A stretch of DNA of 64,000 nt. Source: Mesorhizobium loti. GTDB taxonomy: Bacteria > Pseudomonadota > Alphaproteobacteria > Rhizobiales > Rhizobiaceae. Positions 1-8,788 of this stretch are shown one piece after another (position 1 is the stretch's first letter; every line of letters begins with the position of its first letter). The stretch covers positions 1,736,001 to 1,800,000 of the forward strand of contig NZ_CP033334.1 of the NCBI RefSeq assembly GCF_013170705.1. Direction: 5' to 3'. The position numbers and the translations under genes are program-made. The notes beneath the pieces were generated by a model. The model saw only the letters and a list, made by a program, of their open reading frames with translations. It was not told where the DNA came from and ran no database searches.

Positions 1-366
1 CGCGACGGTGCAGCCGACCAGCGTCCAGTCGCCCAGGCTGCGCGCCGATTGCCACCAGCCTGCCGGCACGACGATCTGCGGCCGTTCGCCCGCCGCGAGT
101 TCGATGCCCAGCACCTGCTCGATCACGGCTGCGCCTACTTCCCACATCGACAGCGCCAGGGGCGCGCCGGCGTGGAAATGCCAGACCTCGGCGGCGTCCC
201 TGACCCGATGCCATGCCGAAAGCTGGTGCTGTTCCAGCAGGAAGTAGATCGCGGTCGAATGGCCACGCGCACCGCCGGCTTCGTCGCGAAATGTCTCCGC
301 GTACCAGCCGCCTTCCGGATGCGGTTTCAGCCCAAGCAAAGCGATGATTTCCGCGGAACTCGTCAT
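1..366 (-). CDS. Cupin domain protein, DUF985 family (3' end outside window)
   Basis: The reverse strand gives 122 codons from an ATG at the right end, and the C-terminus runs off the left edge. The protein opens MTSSAEIIALLGLKPHPEGG and continues with GWYAETFRDE, a run typical of DUF985 cupins, then STAIYFLLE, HRVRDAAEVWHFHAG and an IVVPAGWWQSAR strand close to the window edge. These match the small cupin beta-barrel family whose enzymatic role is not established. It lies downstream of gloB on the same strand with a 22-base gap, so the two may be co-transcribed. Substrate unknown. Confidence 0.8.
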   Translation of the reverse strand, partial: MTSSAEIIALLGLKPHPEGGWYAETFRDEAGGARGHSTAIYFLLEQHQLSAWHRVRDAAEVWHFHAGAPLALSMWEVGAAVIEQVLGIELAAGERPQIVVPAGWWQSARSLGDWTLVGCTVA

Positions 367-388
367 GGGGTCGACGATACCACCAGGC

Positions 389-1156
389 TTAGAAATTGTC
401 CTTGCGCTTGCGGATTTCGGCGAACACCTCGGCATCCCCGGCCTTTTCCATGCCGAGATGCTTGCGGATCGCAGGATCGTGCCAGCGCAGGAAGGGATTG
501 GTCGACAGTTCCTCGCCGATCGTCGTCGGCAGTGTCGGCTTGTTCTCGACCCGCAGTGCCTCGATCCTGGCTGCGCGCTCCCTCAATGCCGAATTGGTCG
601 GGTCGACGGTCAGCGCGAAACGGGCGTTGGCGAGCGTATATTCGTGGCCGCAATAGATTGTCGTCGCGGCGGGAAGCGCGGCCAGTTTCTTCAGAGAATC
701 ATACATCACAGGCGGTTTGCATTCGAACAGCCGCCCGCAGCCGAGCGCGAACAGCGTATCGGCGGTGAACGCCACCTGCGATGCCGGCAGATGATAGGAG
801 ACGTGCCCGGCGGTATGGCCGGGGGTGGCGATCACCTCGATGCGCTCATCGCCGAGATGAAGGATTGAGCCTTCCTCGACGGTCTCGTCGATGCCGGGGA
901 TTTTGGCCTTTTCCGCCTCCGGGCCGACGATGCGCAGCTTGAAGCGCTCCTTCAGCGCCAGATTGGCCTCGACGTGATCCATATGATGATGCGTGGTCAG
1001 GATCATCGTCGGCGTCCAGCCGGTGCGCTTGATCGCGGCCAGGATCGGCGCCTCCTCGGGCGCGTCGATGATCGCGGTCTGCCCGCTCCTGGGGTCATGC
1101 ACCAGCACGCCGAAATTGTCCGTGCGGCACATGAACTGCTCGATTTCGACCGCCAT
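389..1156 (-). CDS. gloB: Hydroxyacylglutathione hydrolase (glyoxalase II)
   Basis: Hydrolyses S-D-lactoylglutathione to D-lactate and glutathione, the second step of methylglyoxal detoxification in the cytosol. The 255-residue product is full length for GloB. It shows the metallo-beta-lactamase signature THHHMDH (metal-binding H56, H58, D60, H61), a second GHTAGH motif near residue 115 and the C-terminal GloB domain with [13 protein letters not shown]. An upstream in-frame ATG would add 32 residues, but the start chosen here (MAVEIEQF) is preceded by an AAAGGAGAG ribosome site and fits the family length. The gene diverges from a methyltransferase gene, a pairing often seen in rhizobia. Confidence 0.95.
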   Translation of the reverse strand: MAVEIEQFMCRTDNFGVLVHDPRSGQTAIIDAPEEAPILAAIKRTGWTPTMILTTHHHMDHVEANLALKERFKLRIVGPEAEKAKIPGIDETVEEGSILHLGDERIEVIATPGHTAGHVSYHLPASQVAFTADTLFALGCGRLFECKPPVMYDSLKKLAALPAATTIYCGHEYTLANARFALTVDPTNSALRERAARIEALRVENKPTLPTTIGEELSTNPFLRWHDPAIRKHLGMEKAGDAEVFAEIRKRKDNF

Positions 1157-1318
1157 CGCATCTCTCCTTTTGTCGCCGCAGACATAGGGCGCCAGAGGAC
1201 GGATGTCATCCATGGGATGACGAATGTCATTCCCGTGGACGATGAATCTCATCCTAGTATGTCGGGCGCCTCAGGGCCCTTTGTTGAATCCGGCCGATAT
1301 CACGGCTACATCCCTGAC
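1157..1318. promoter_or_regulatory. Divergent intergenic region gloB / methyltransferase
   Basis: This 162-base gap must hold the promoters of both divergent genes. On the gloB side the AAAGGAGAG Shine-Dalgarno sequence is clear. No -35/-10 pair stands out by eye on either strand. Confidence 0.4.
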
Positions 1319-2107
1319 ATGCATTCCGACATCGTCGACCTTCGCTCCTTCTACTCGACAACGCTCGGCCGGTTCGCCGAACGCTCGATCACCATGGCTC
1401 TGTCCTCGATATGGGCCGCCGTGCCAAACGAGCGCCTGGTCGGTCTCGGCTATACCTTGCCCTGGCTGGAGCGTTTCGGCTCCGATGCCGAGCGGGTCTT
1501 CGCCTTCATGCCGGCGACGCAGGGCGCCGTGGTCTGGCCGGCAACAGGGCCGACGGCGACCGCGCTGGTCTTCGACGAGGAACTGCCGCTGGTCGATTCC
1601 TGCATCGACCGCATGTTGCTCGTCCATTCGCTCGAACATGTCGAAAACCCGCGCGAGACGCTGAACGAGATCTGGCGGGTGCTGTCGCCCGCCGGGCGTG
1701 TCGTCATCGTAGTGCCGAACCGGCGCGGGGTCTGGGCGCGCTTCGAGCACACGCCGTTCGGCAATGGCCGCCCTTTCTCGCGCGGGCAGCTGACGGAACT
1801 GCTGCGCGAGGCGAATTTCACGCCCGCGGCGTGGTCGGATGCGCTGTTCTTCCCGCCATCGCGGCGACGCTTCATGATGCGTTTCCACAACGTGCTGGAG
1901 CGCTTCGGCCGGCGGCTGTGGCCGATCTTTTCCGGTGTCATCGTCGTCGAGGCGCAGAAGCGGCTCTACCAGGGCGTGCCGGTGGTCCAGCGCGCGTCTC
2001 GCCGCGTCTTCGTGCCGGTGCTGTCGCCGCATGGCGCGACACGGCTCGGCCGCCGGGCCGAGGCCGGAGGCGCGGCAACGTCGGCTCGCCAGGTGAAACC
2101 TTCGTGA
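1319..2107 (+). CDS. Class I SAM-dependent methyltransferase
   Basis: A 262-residue protein starting MHSDIVDLRSFYSTTLGRFA. The middle part reads CIDRMLLVHSLEHVENPRE, the motif of the Methyltransf_11 group (aspartate, then LEHV), followed by LNEIWRVLSPAGRVVIVVPN, the usual strand-helix after the SAM pocket. The C-terminus ends in a basic tail. The acceptor is unknown. Many alphaproteobacteria carry this protein divergent from gloB, which is the only context clue. An upstream in-frame extension is possible, but it would run through gloB's promoter and start codon, so the ATG used here is preferred. Confidence 0.8.
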   Translation: MHSDIVDLRSFYSTTLGRFAERSITMALSSIWAAVPNERLVGLGYTLPWLERFGSDAERVFAFMPATQGAVVWPATGPTATALVFDEELPLVDSCIDRMLLVHSLEHVENPRETLNEIWRVLSPAGRVVIVVPNRRGVWARFEHTPFGNGRPFSRGQLTELLREANFTPAAWSDALFFPPSRRRFMMRFHNVLERFGRRLWPIFSGVIVVEAQKRLYQGVPVVQRASRRVFVPVLSPHGATRLGRRAEAGGAATSARQVKPS

Positions 2108-2225
2108 TCAGCGCGGAAACTTTCCTCGCGCGGCATTTTTCCGGCCTATCTGTCGTGCACGGGCGGCGGCCGTCGGCTCTCTTCATCCGGTTTCAGCATC
2201 GCACCTGAACGCAAGGACTTCTGAT

Positions 2226-4040
2226 ATGGCTGATCAACTGGACAATCAGGCCACCGTTCAGCCGGTCGCCGTGGCCAGCAGCCTGCGCGATCAGGTCGCG
2301 ACGATCAAGCAAGCGCTGGTGGTATCGCCGGTTCGCAGGTGGTTGCTGTGGACATCGGTCGGCATCATGGCCGTCATCGTCGCGACATCGATCGGCCAGG
2401 TCCTGCTCAATCGCTGGAACCAGCCCTTCTACGATGCGCTGGCGCGCCGTGACATGGCGGCCTTCCTGCACCAGCTCCTTGTCTTTGCCATGATCGCCGG
2501 TGGGCTGCTGGTGCTCAATATCGGCCAGACCTGGCTCAACCAGATGATCCGGCTGAAGCTGCGCGAGGCGCTGACGCTGGACCTGATCGACCAGTGGATG
2601 CGGCCGGCGCGCGCCTTCCGGCTGGCCAACGCCGGCGCCATCGGCGTCAATCCCGATCAGCGCATGCAGCAGGACGCGGCGCATCTTTCGGACCTGTCGA
2701 CGGACCTCGGCGTCGGGCTCCTGCAGTCGCTCATCCTGCTCGTCTCCTTCGTCGGTGTGCTGTGGGAACTGTCCTCGGGTTTCGTCTTCCACGTCAACGG
2801 CTGGTCGCTGGCCATACCGGGCTACATGGTCTGGGCCGCGTTTCTCTACGCCGGCACCGCCTCCTGGCTGAGCTGGCTGGTCGGGCGCCCGCTCATCAGC
2901 CTGAACAGCGACCGCTACACGCGCGAAGCGGAGCTGCGCTCCTCGATGGTGCGCGTCAACGAGAATGTCGATGCCATCGCGCTCTACCATGGCGAGGACG
3001 ATGCCAGGCGGCGGCTCGAACTCGACCTCGGCACGGTGCTGGGCGCCATGCGGCGCATCTATACCGCCCAGATCAACCTCTCCTGGGTGACCGATACCTA
3101 TGGCTGGATCACCGTCGTGGCACCGATCCTGGTCGCTTCGCCGGTCTATTTCTCGGGCGATATCAGCTTTGGCGGGCTGATGATGGCGGTCGGCGCCTTC
3201 AACCAGGTCCACTCGTCGTTGCGCTGGTTCATCAACAATATCGGCAGCATCGCCGACTGGCGCGCCACGCTGATGCGCGTCGCCGATTTCCGTATCGCGC
3301 TCAATGAAACCGATGTGCTGCACGACACCGAAAAGCGCATCACCTTCGACCAAAATGCCAATGGCAGCCTGACCTTCGAGAAGCTCGAAGTGGCCTCGCC
3401 GGAGGGCTGCACAAAACTCTCCGACGAACATGTCGAAATCCGCCCCGGCGAGCGCGTCATGATCACCGGCGAGCCGGGCGCCGGCAAGACGCTGTTCTTC
3501 CGCGCCATCGCCGGGCTTTGGCCCTGGGGCGGCGGAAAGATCGGCCTGCCGGCGGGAGAAACCCTCATCTTCGTGCCACGTGTCCCGTATTTGCCCGCGG
3601 GCACCCTGCGCGAGGTGCTCAATCACGCCAACGGGCATGCGCCCGCGAGCGATGCCGACATTTCGGCGGTGCTGGCCGAGGTAGGTCTTGAACGGCTGTC
3701 GTCGTCGCTCGACCGTGTCGGGCGGTGGGACCATGAGTTGGGTGATGACGAACAGCGCTTGCTGGGCGTGGCCAGGCTCGCCCTGCGGCAGCCGAAATGG
3801 GTGATCATCGACGAAGCGATGGATGCGTTCGATGGACCCGCGCTGCGACGCGTGCTGGCGATGCTGGAAAAGCACCTGACGGGAGCCACGATCATCAATA
3901 TCGGGCGCGGCCAGCACAACAATCAGTTCTTTCCGCGCGGTTTGACGATCGTGAAGGATTCCGCTGCGCCGGCGCTGAAACCCGCCCGTGTCAGGGCCGG
4001 CGCCATCGATCCGCCACCCGCCGTTCGCCGCAAGAAGTAG
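2226..4040 (+). CDS. ABC transporter with fused permease and ATPase, SbmA/BacA-YddA (ABCD) type, degenerate ATPase motifs
   Basis: A 604-residue inner-membrane half-transporter that should act as a homodimer. Residues about 30-330 form the SbmA/BacA-like membrane domain (RWNQPFYDAL, a family hallmark, then several hydrophobic segments). Residues about 390-575 form the ATPase. Walker A is intact (GEPGAGKT, 415-422), and Walker B has its glutamate (VIIDE, E530). The Q-loop reads PRVPY instead of PQxPY (R452). The signature reads LGDDEQ instead of LSxGEQ (505-510). The H-loop position is R561 in NIGRGQ where VGHR is usual. Related proteins move peptides or very-long-chain lipids; the substrate here cannot be told. 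A GGA ribosome site lies just upstream. Confidence 0.85.
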   Translation: MADQLDNQATVQPVAVASSLRDQVATIKQALVVSPVRRWLLWTSVGIMAVIVATSIGQVLLNRWNQPFYDALARRDMAAFLHQLLVFAMIAGGLLVLNIGQTWLNQMIRLKLREALTLDLIDQWMRPARAFRLANAGAIGVNPDQRMQQDAAHLSDLSTDLGVGLLQSLILLVSFVGVLWELSSGFVFHVNGWSLAIPGYMVWAAFLYAGTASWLSWLVGRPLISLNSDRYTREAELRSSMVRVNENVDAIALYHGEDDARRRLELDLGTVLGAMRRIYTAQINLSWVTDTYGWITVVAPILVASPVYFSGDISFGGLMMAVGAFNQVHSSLRWFINNIGSIADWRATLMRVADFRIALNETDVLHDTEKRITFDQNANGSLTFEKLEVASPEGCTKLSDEHVEIRPGERVMITGEPGAGKTLFFRAIAGLWPWGGGKIGLPAGETLIFVPRVPYLPAGTLREVLNHANGHAPASDADISAVLAEVGLERLSSSLDRVGRWDHELGDDEQRLLGVARLALRQPKWVIIDEAMDAFDGPALRRVLAMLEKHLTGATIINIGRGQHNNQFFPRGLTIVKDSAAPALKPARVRAGAIDPPPAVRRKK

Positions 4041-4125
4041 GCTGTTTCTCCGGCTGCCTGCGCAAAACCTTATTTTGCCGTGATCGCGGCGGAAGATTTT
4101 CAGGGGAAACAACCCTGGCGCCGCC

Positions 4126-4923
4126 ATGTTTGATGCTCTTCTGATTGCCTGTCTCACCTGCGCGCAGGCTGCGCCCATTGCCTCGCCACCGGCGCTGGCG
4201 GTCGATGTCGAACTGGTCCTGGCGGTCGACATCTCGTTGTCGATGGATGAGAAGGAGTTCGCGTTGCAACGCGCCGGCTATGTCGAGGCGCTGCGGCATC
4301 CCGACTTCATCCAGGCCGTCCGGTCCGGCAATACGGGCCGCATCGCGCTCGCCTATTTCGAATGGGCGGGCACCGTGCGCGATGACGCGATCATCGGCTG
4401 GCAGATCATCGATAGCGCGCAAAGCGCCAACAGCTTTGCCGACAAGGTGGCGGCGCGCCCGTTCCGGAGTTTTCGCGGCACCTCGATTTCCACCGCGCTT
4501 GCCTTCGGTGCCGGGCTTTTCGACAGGACGAACTTCGCCGGCGAACGCAGCGTCATCGATATATCGGGCGATGGTCCCAACAATATCGGGCCGCCGGTCA
4601 CCGCCACGCGCGACGCGGCCATCGCCAAAGGCATCGTCATCAACGGCCTGCCGATCCTGATCAACCCGTCGCCGACCTTCAGCCATCTCGACCAGTATTA
4701 TGCGCAGTGCGTGACCGGCGGGCCTGGCTCCTTCGTGCTGCCGATCCACGCGGCCGCCGAATTTTCCACCGCCATCCGGCGCAAGCTGATCCTCGAAGTG
4801 AGCGGCATTCAAGACAAGGCCGAGATCATTCCCGTCGAAGCGGACGCGCCGATCGACTGCCTGAAGGGCGAACGGGACAGGCGATTCCTGTCGGATCCCT
4901 ATTTCCCGGAACTCGACCGGTAG
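4126..4923 (+). CDS. DUF1194 protein with von Willebrand factor A fold, probably exported
   Basis: A 265-residue protein. The first 25 residues (MFDALLIACLTCAQAAPIAS...) look like a short signal peptide. The VWA domain follows with a MIDAS-type DISLSMD motif near residue 36 and RGTSISTALAFGAGLF and VIDISGDGPNN further on, which supply the other metal-site positions. DUF1194 proteins are VWA-only secreted proteins of alphaproteobacteria with no proven role. It follows the ABC exporter by 85 bases on the same strand, but no functional link is shown. Confidence 0.8.
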   Translation: MFDALLIACLTCAQAAPIASPPALAVDVELVLAVDISLSMDEKEFALQRAGYVEALRHPDFIQAVRSGNTGRIALAYFEWAGTVRDDAIIGWQIIDSAQSANSFADKVAARPFRSFRGTSISTALAFGAGLFDRTNFAGERSVIDISGDGPNNIGPPVTATRDAAIAKGIVINGLPILINPSPTFSHLDQYYAQCVTGGPGSFVLPIHAAAEFSTAIRRKLILEVSGIQDKAEIIPVEADAPIDCLKGERDRRFLSDPYFPELDR

Positions 4924-5135
4924 GCCTGGCGGAGCCGGCCGGGCGCCGTGAAACGCCGATTTTGGGCCTCCACGCCCCAATAGGGATGCGGTTTCGCTCG
5001 CGCTCAAGGGTGATTCGTGCGCGGTGGATCGATGTCGGCCTATTACCTCAGGCGTAATCGAGTCTCGTCACTCCCTTTGGCAATCTGCAGCCACGAGGTC
5101 GGCAAATCGGCCTCGCTCGACAAGGGAGTTACGTC

Positions 5136-5455
5136 ATGGCCGCTTACGCCGTTGCCCATATGCGCCAGGTCAGTATGGGTCCGCAGATCGTCGAATATCT
5201 GTACAGGATCGATGCCACGCTGGAACTTTCAGCGGCCGCTTCCTGGTCCATGGCGGCAATCTGGAGGTGATCGAGAACGATTGGCCGGGCAACCTCATCA
5301 TCATCGAGTTTCCCGACCGGCGGCAGATGCGCCGGTGGTATGATTCGCCCGCTTATCAGGCAATACTGGCCCTGCGCACGGACAATTCCCAATCCGATGT
5401 GGTGTTCGCCGACGGTGTCGACCATCCGCACAAGGCCACGGATGTCCTGGGCTAG
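5136..5455 (+). pseudogene. DUF1330 family gene broken by a one-base deletion
   Basis: A GGGAG ribosome site precedes an ATG that encodes MAAYAVAHMRQVSMGPQIVE and continues to YLYRIDATLE before leaving the family pattern and stopping after 43 codons. The family sequence resumes in another frame (FSGRFLVHGGNLEVIENDWPG ... SPAYQAILALRTDNSQSDVV) and ends at a TAG. The total of 320 bases is exactly one short of 107 codons. The break is close to position 5223, where a family-typical LAPF would need one more base. DUF1330 proteins are small ferredoxin-like-fold proteins of unknown function. Either a real pseudogene or a sequencing error. Confidence 0.75.
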
Positions 5456-5467
5456 ACGTTCCGTGCC

Positions 5468-6082
5468 TTACCGCTTCAGCAAGAACACCGCCTGCTGGCC
5501 GAAGAAATTCCAGAACCACCAGGGCATCGACAGGCCGATCCTCTGGCCGGCGGCGTCGAGCGCGGTCGCCTTTTCCACCGTCGCGCCAAGTTCCTCGCAC
5601 AGGTTGACGAAGTCACGGATGGTGCAGAAATGGATGTTGGGCGTGTCGTACCAGGAGTAGGGCAGGTCCTGGGTCACCGGCATGCGGCCCTTGACGAACA
5701 GCGACAGGCGCACCCGCCAATGGCCGAAATTGGGGAAAGAGACGATCGCCCTGTTGCCGATCCTGAGCAATTCGTCGAGCACCAGTTTCGGGTTGCGGGT
5801 CGCCTGCAAGGTCTGCGACAGGACGACGAAGTCAAAACCCTTGTCGGGATAGAATTCGAGATCCTTGTCGGCATCGCCCTGGATGACAGAGAGGCCGCGC
5901 GCCACGCATTCGTTGACGCCGCGCTGCGACAGTTCAAGCCCGCGACCGTCGACCTGTTTGGTTTCCTGCAGCAATTCAAGCAAGGAGCCGTCGCCCGATC
6001 CCACGTCGAGCACGCGCGACTGTGGCGGGATAAGGTTGGCGACGACCTCGAGGTCGACGCGCTGGCTGCCGTTGACGCTCAT
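5468..6082 (-). CDS. metW: Methionine biosynthesis protein MetW (SAM-fold)
   Basis: A 204-residue protein with SRVLDVGSGDGSLLELL (SAM-binding motif I), DFVVLSQTLQATRNP and the family-specific GHWRVRLSLFVKGRMPVT and LPYSWYDTPNIHFCT. MetW works together with MetX in homoserine O-acylation in many proteobacteria. The start follows a CAGGAGGC ribosome site 6 bases upstream; an ATG eight codons earlier lacks one. It is the second gene of metXW, 58 bases after metX, and so should share the SAM-II riboswitch. It converges with the broken DUF1330 gene. Confidence 0.92.
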   Translation of the reverse strand: MSVNGSQRVDLEVVANLIPPQSRVLDVGSGDGSLLELLQETKQVDGRGLELSQRGVNECVARGLSVIQGDADKDLEFYPDKGFDFVVLSQTLQATRNPKLVLDELLRIGNRAIVSFPNFGHWRVRLSLFVKGRMPVTQDLPYSWYDTPNIHFCTIRDFVNLCEELGATVEKATALDAAGQRIGLSMPWWFWNFFGQQAVFLLKR

Positions 6083-6140
6083 GATATCGCCTCCTGTGTG
6101 GCGCATGATCCCGATCCTGAAAGTCCGCGACGTTCCGGGG

Positions 6141-7310
6141 TCATGCGCTCAGCCCTCTGGCGCGGGCCGCCGAGCCGATGAAGCCGTTGATGGCGGCGAA
6201 CAGTTCCGGCTCGTCGAGCAGGAAGGCGTCATGGCCGCGATCGGTCTCGATCTCGACGAAGGATACCGAGGCGCCGGCGGCGTTGAGCGCGTGCACGATG
6301 GAGCGGCTCTCCTCGGTCGGAAACAGCCAGTCCGATGTGAACGACACCAGGCAGAAGCGGGTCTTGGTGCCGGCAAAGGCATCCGCCAGCCTGCCGCCAT
6401 GATCGGCGGCGAGGTCGAAATAATCCATCGACCGCGTCATGTAGAGATAGGAGTTTGCGTCGAAGCGGTCGACGAAGGTCATGCCTTGGTGGCGCAGATA
6501 GCTTTCGATCTGGAAGTCGGCGTCGAAGCCGAAAGTCAGGTGGTCGCGATCCTGCAGATTGCGGCCGAATTTACGGTGCAAAGCTGCTTCCGACAGATAG
6601 GTGATGTGGGCCGCCATGCGCGCCACCGCCAGGCCCTTTTCCGGGCGCTTGCCGTGCTCGAAATATTTGCCGCCGTGCCAGTCCGGATCGGCCATGACGG
6701 CCTGCCGGCCGACTTCATGGAAGGCGATGTTCTGCGAGGAATGGCGGGCACCCGTGGCGATCGGCAGCGCCGAAAAGACGCGCTCGGGGTAGCTCGACGC
6801 CCATTCCAGCACCTGCATGCCGCCCATCGAGCCGCCAAGCACGCAAAACAGCTTTTCGATGCCGAAATGATCGATCAGCATCTGCTGCGCACGCACCATG
6901 TCGCGAATGGTGATGACAGGCAGGTCGAGCCCATAGGGCTTGCCGGTGACGGGGTTGGTCGAGGCCGGACCGGTGGAGCCCAGGCAGCCACCGATCACGT
7001 TGGAGCAGATGACGAAGAAACGGTTGGTGTCGATGATCCTGCCGGGGCCGATCAGCACTTCCCACCAGCCCGGCTTGCCGGTCACCGGGTTGGTGTTGGC
7101 GACATGCTGGTCGCCGGTCAGCGCATGGCAGACGAGAATGGCATTGGAGCGGGCATCGTTCAGCGTGCCATAGGTCTGGTAGGCGATCTGGAACGGCGAC
7201 AAAAGCGTGCCGGCGTCGAGCTTGAGCGGCTGGTCGGGCCCGAAGCGCAACACCGGGCTCGACGGTTGGTCGGCCTCGTTGTTGGTCTTTCCTGCACGCG
7301 GAGCGGCCAT
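6141..7310 (-). CDS. metX: Homoserine O-acetyltransferase MetX
   Basis: Acylates homoserine (acetyl-CoA donor in most MetX proteins) as the first committed step of methionine synthesis. The 389-residue alpha/beta hydrolase carries the nucleophile elbow GGSMGG (Ser161), the FTSDWLFP aspartate region and the [14 protein letters not shown] histidine region, making a complete Ser-Asp-His triad. It also has TGDQHV and [10 protein letters not shown], both strong MetX markers. It heads the metXW operon behind a leader containing a SAM-II aptamer and an intrinsic terminator, so SAM is the expected feedback signal. Confidence 0.95.
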   Translation of the reverse strand: MAAPRAGKTNNEADQPSSPVLRFGPDQPLKLDAGTLLSPFQIAYQTYGTLNDARSNAILVCHALTGDQHVANTNPVTGKPGWWEVLIGPGRIIDTNRFFVICSNVIGGCLGSTGPASTNPVTGKPYGLDLPVITIRDMVRAQQMLIDHFGIEKLFCVLGGSMGGMQVLEWASSYPERVFSALPIATGARHSSQNIAFHEVGRQAVMADPDWHGGKYFEHGKRPEKGLAVARMAAHITYLSEAALHRKFGRNLQDRDHLTFGFDADFQIESYLRHQGMTFVDRFDANSYLYMTRSMDYFDLAADHGGRLADAFAGTKTRFCLVSFTSDWLFPTEESRSIVHALNAAGASVSFVEIETDRGHDAFLLDEPELFAAINGFIGSAARARGLSA

Positions 7311-7383
7311 TCACGTACTCACTTGCTGCATCATGGCCGACGAAAAATCGCCGCCGATGCGTTTTGTCCGGCCGGCCGCGGAC

Positions 7384-7418
7384 AATAAAAAACCGGCATT
7401 GCCTTCGCAAAGCCGGTT
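7384..7418 (-). terminator. Intrinsic terminator in the metX leader
   Basis: On the reverse strand an AACCGGC/GCCGGTT stem with an inner TTGC/GCAA stem and a 4-base loop is followed directly by six or more Ts. It lies between the SAM-II aptamer and the metX start, 74 bases before the ATG. That position allows transcriptional attenuation of metXW. Confidence 0.85.
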
Positions 7419-7431
7419 ACGTCACGCAAAC

Positions 7432-7487
7432 GGCCCTTTAGCGAATTGTTTAACGTGGCTGCAAGCCGACCGGCCAAATCACCACGG
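7432..7487 (-). promoter_or_regulatory. SAM-II riboswitch (metA motif) of metXW
   Basis: Reverse-strand sequence shows the conserved SAM-II layout. A GTGG arm and GATTTG are followed by a GGCC-containing loop, then GCTTGCAGCCAC closes P1 (GTGG with CCAC). After TTAAAC comes GCTAAAGGGCC, whose GGCC can pair with the loop to form the pseudoknot. SAM-II elements sit upstream of metX/metA in Rhizobiales and turn expression down when SAM is plentiful. Assignment rests on matching the conserved core by eye; a covariance-model search would confirm it. Confidence 0.9.
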
Positions 7488-7656
7488 AACTGTCACTGTC
7501 CTTCTAGAACTCGCCCGCCTCGCCGTCAATGCCGGAGCCCGGGCCGGAAACCGGGCCGGCTGCTGGCCCCACCGCCGCCTCTCGACATTGCCGGCCATGA
7601 CTTGTATTTCCGCTGCGGCCTCCGGATGGAGGCATTTTCGACGGATTTTGCAAAAA

Positions 7657-8766
7657 ATGAACCAGACACCGGATCAGGCACGTCCAACCCCGCGCGCGGG
7701 CATCATGGACATAGACGCCTATGTGCCCGGCAAGAGCGCGGCGCCGGCCGGTGTCGCCAAGGTCTACAAGCTGTCGTCGAACGAGAACCCGCTCGGTCCG
7801 TCACCGAAGGCGATCGAGGCCGCGCGCGACGTCGCCGCCAGGCTCGACGTCTATCCCGACGGCACCGCCAGGCGGCTGCGCGAGGCGATCGCCGAGGTGC
7901 ATGGCCTCAACGCGCAGAACATTATCTGCTCGAACGGCTCCGACGAGATCCTCGGCCTGTTGGCACAGACCTATCTGGCGCCAGGCGATGAGGCCATATT
8001 CACCGAACACGCCTTCATGGTCTACAAGATCTACATCCAGTCGGCCGGCGCCGCGCCGATCGCGGTCAAGGAGACCGACGAGCGCGCCGACATCGATGCA
8101 ATGCTGGCCGCCGTCACGCCGAGAACCAAGATCGTGTTCCTCGCCAATCCCAACAATCCGACCGGCACCTATGTGCCGTTCCAGGAGGTGCGCCGCCTGC
8201 ATGCCGGCCTGCCCAAACATGTGCTGCTGGTGCTCGACGCGGCCTATGCCGAATATGTCCGCCGCAACGACTACGAAGCCGGCATCGAACTGGTCGGCAG
8301 CGCCGAGAACGTGGTGATGACGCGCACCTTCTCCAAGATCGGCCTTGGCGGAGCGCGGATCGGCTGGATGTACGGGCCGATGCACATCGTCGACGCCATC
8401 AACCGCGTGCGCGGTCCCTTCAATGTCAATGCGACTGCGATCGAGGCCGGCATCGCCGCGATCCGCGACCGCGCCCATGTCGAGCGCAGCGTGGCGCATA
8501 ACGAGACCTGGCTCACCTGGCTGGGCGCAGAGATGACCGGGCTTGGGTTGCGGGTGACGCCCAGCGTCGGCAATTTCCTCCTCATTCATTTTCCCGACGA
8601 CCAGAAGCATTCGGCGGCGGCGGCGGACGATTACCTGACCGCGCGCGGTTACATACTGCGGCGCGTTTCCGGCTACGGCTTCCCCAACGCGCTGCGCATG
8701 ACCGTTGGCACCGAAGAGGCCAATCGCGGCGTCGTTGCCGCGCTCACGACATTCCTGAAAAGCTAG
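7657..8766 (+). CDS. hisC: Histidinol-phosphate aminotransferase
   Basis: A 369-residue class II PLP aminotransferase converting imidazole-acetol phosphate to histidinol phosphate; relatives also accept aromatic substrates. Key runs are [51 protein letters not shown], the PLP-lysine segment [16 protein letters not shown] and [16 protein letters not shown] near the end. The start chosen gives the normal length, although the upstream bases are A-rich with no good Shine-Dalgarno. tyrC follows 22 bases later, so the pair may serve aromatic as well as histidine synthesis. Confidence 0.92.
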   Translation: MNQTPDQARPTPRAGIMDIDAYVPGKSAAPAGVAKVYKLSSNENPLGPSPKAIEAARDVAARLDVYPDGTARRLREAIAEVHGLNAQNIICSNGSDEILGLLAQTYLAPGDEAIFTEHAFMVYKIYIQSAGAAPIAVKETDERADIDAMLAAVTPRTKIVFLANPNNPTGTYVPFQEVRRLHAGLPKHVLLVLDAAYAEYVRRNDYEAGIELVGSAENVVMTRTFSKIGLGGARIGWMYGPMHIVDAINRVRGPFNVNATAIEAGIAAIRDRAHVERSVAHNETWLTWLGAEMTGLGLRVTPSVGNFLLIHFPDDQKHSAAAADDYLTARGYILRRVSGYGFPNALRMTVGTEEANRGVVAALTTFLKS

Positions 8767-8788
8767 AACGCCCGAAAGCTCTAACGCC

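Noticed and set aside
2193..4232. A 679-codon reverse-strand open frame under the ABC exporter gene
   Set aside because: It lies fully antisense to a clear transporter gene, has no recognisable domain and its composition (Arg, Gly, Asp, His rich) is that of a shadow frame in GC-rich DNA.
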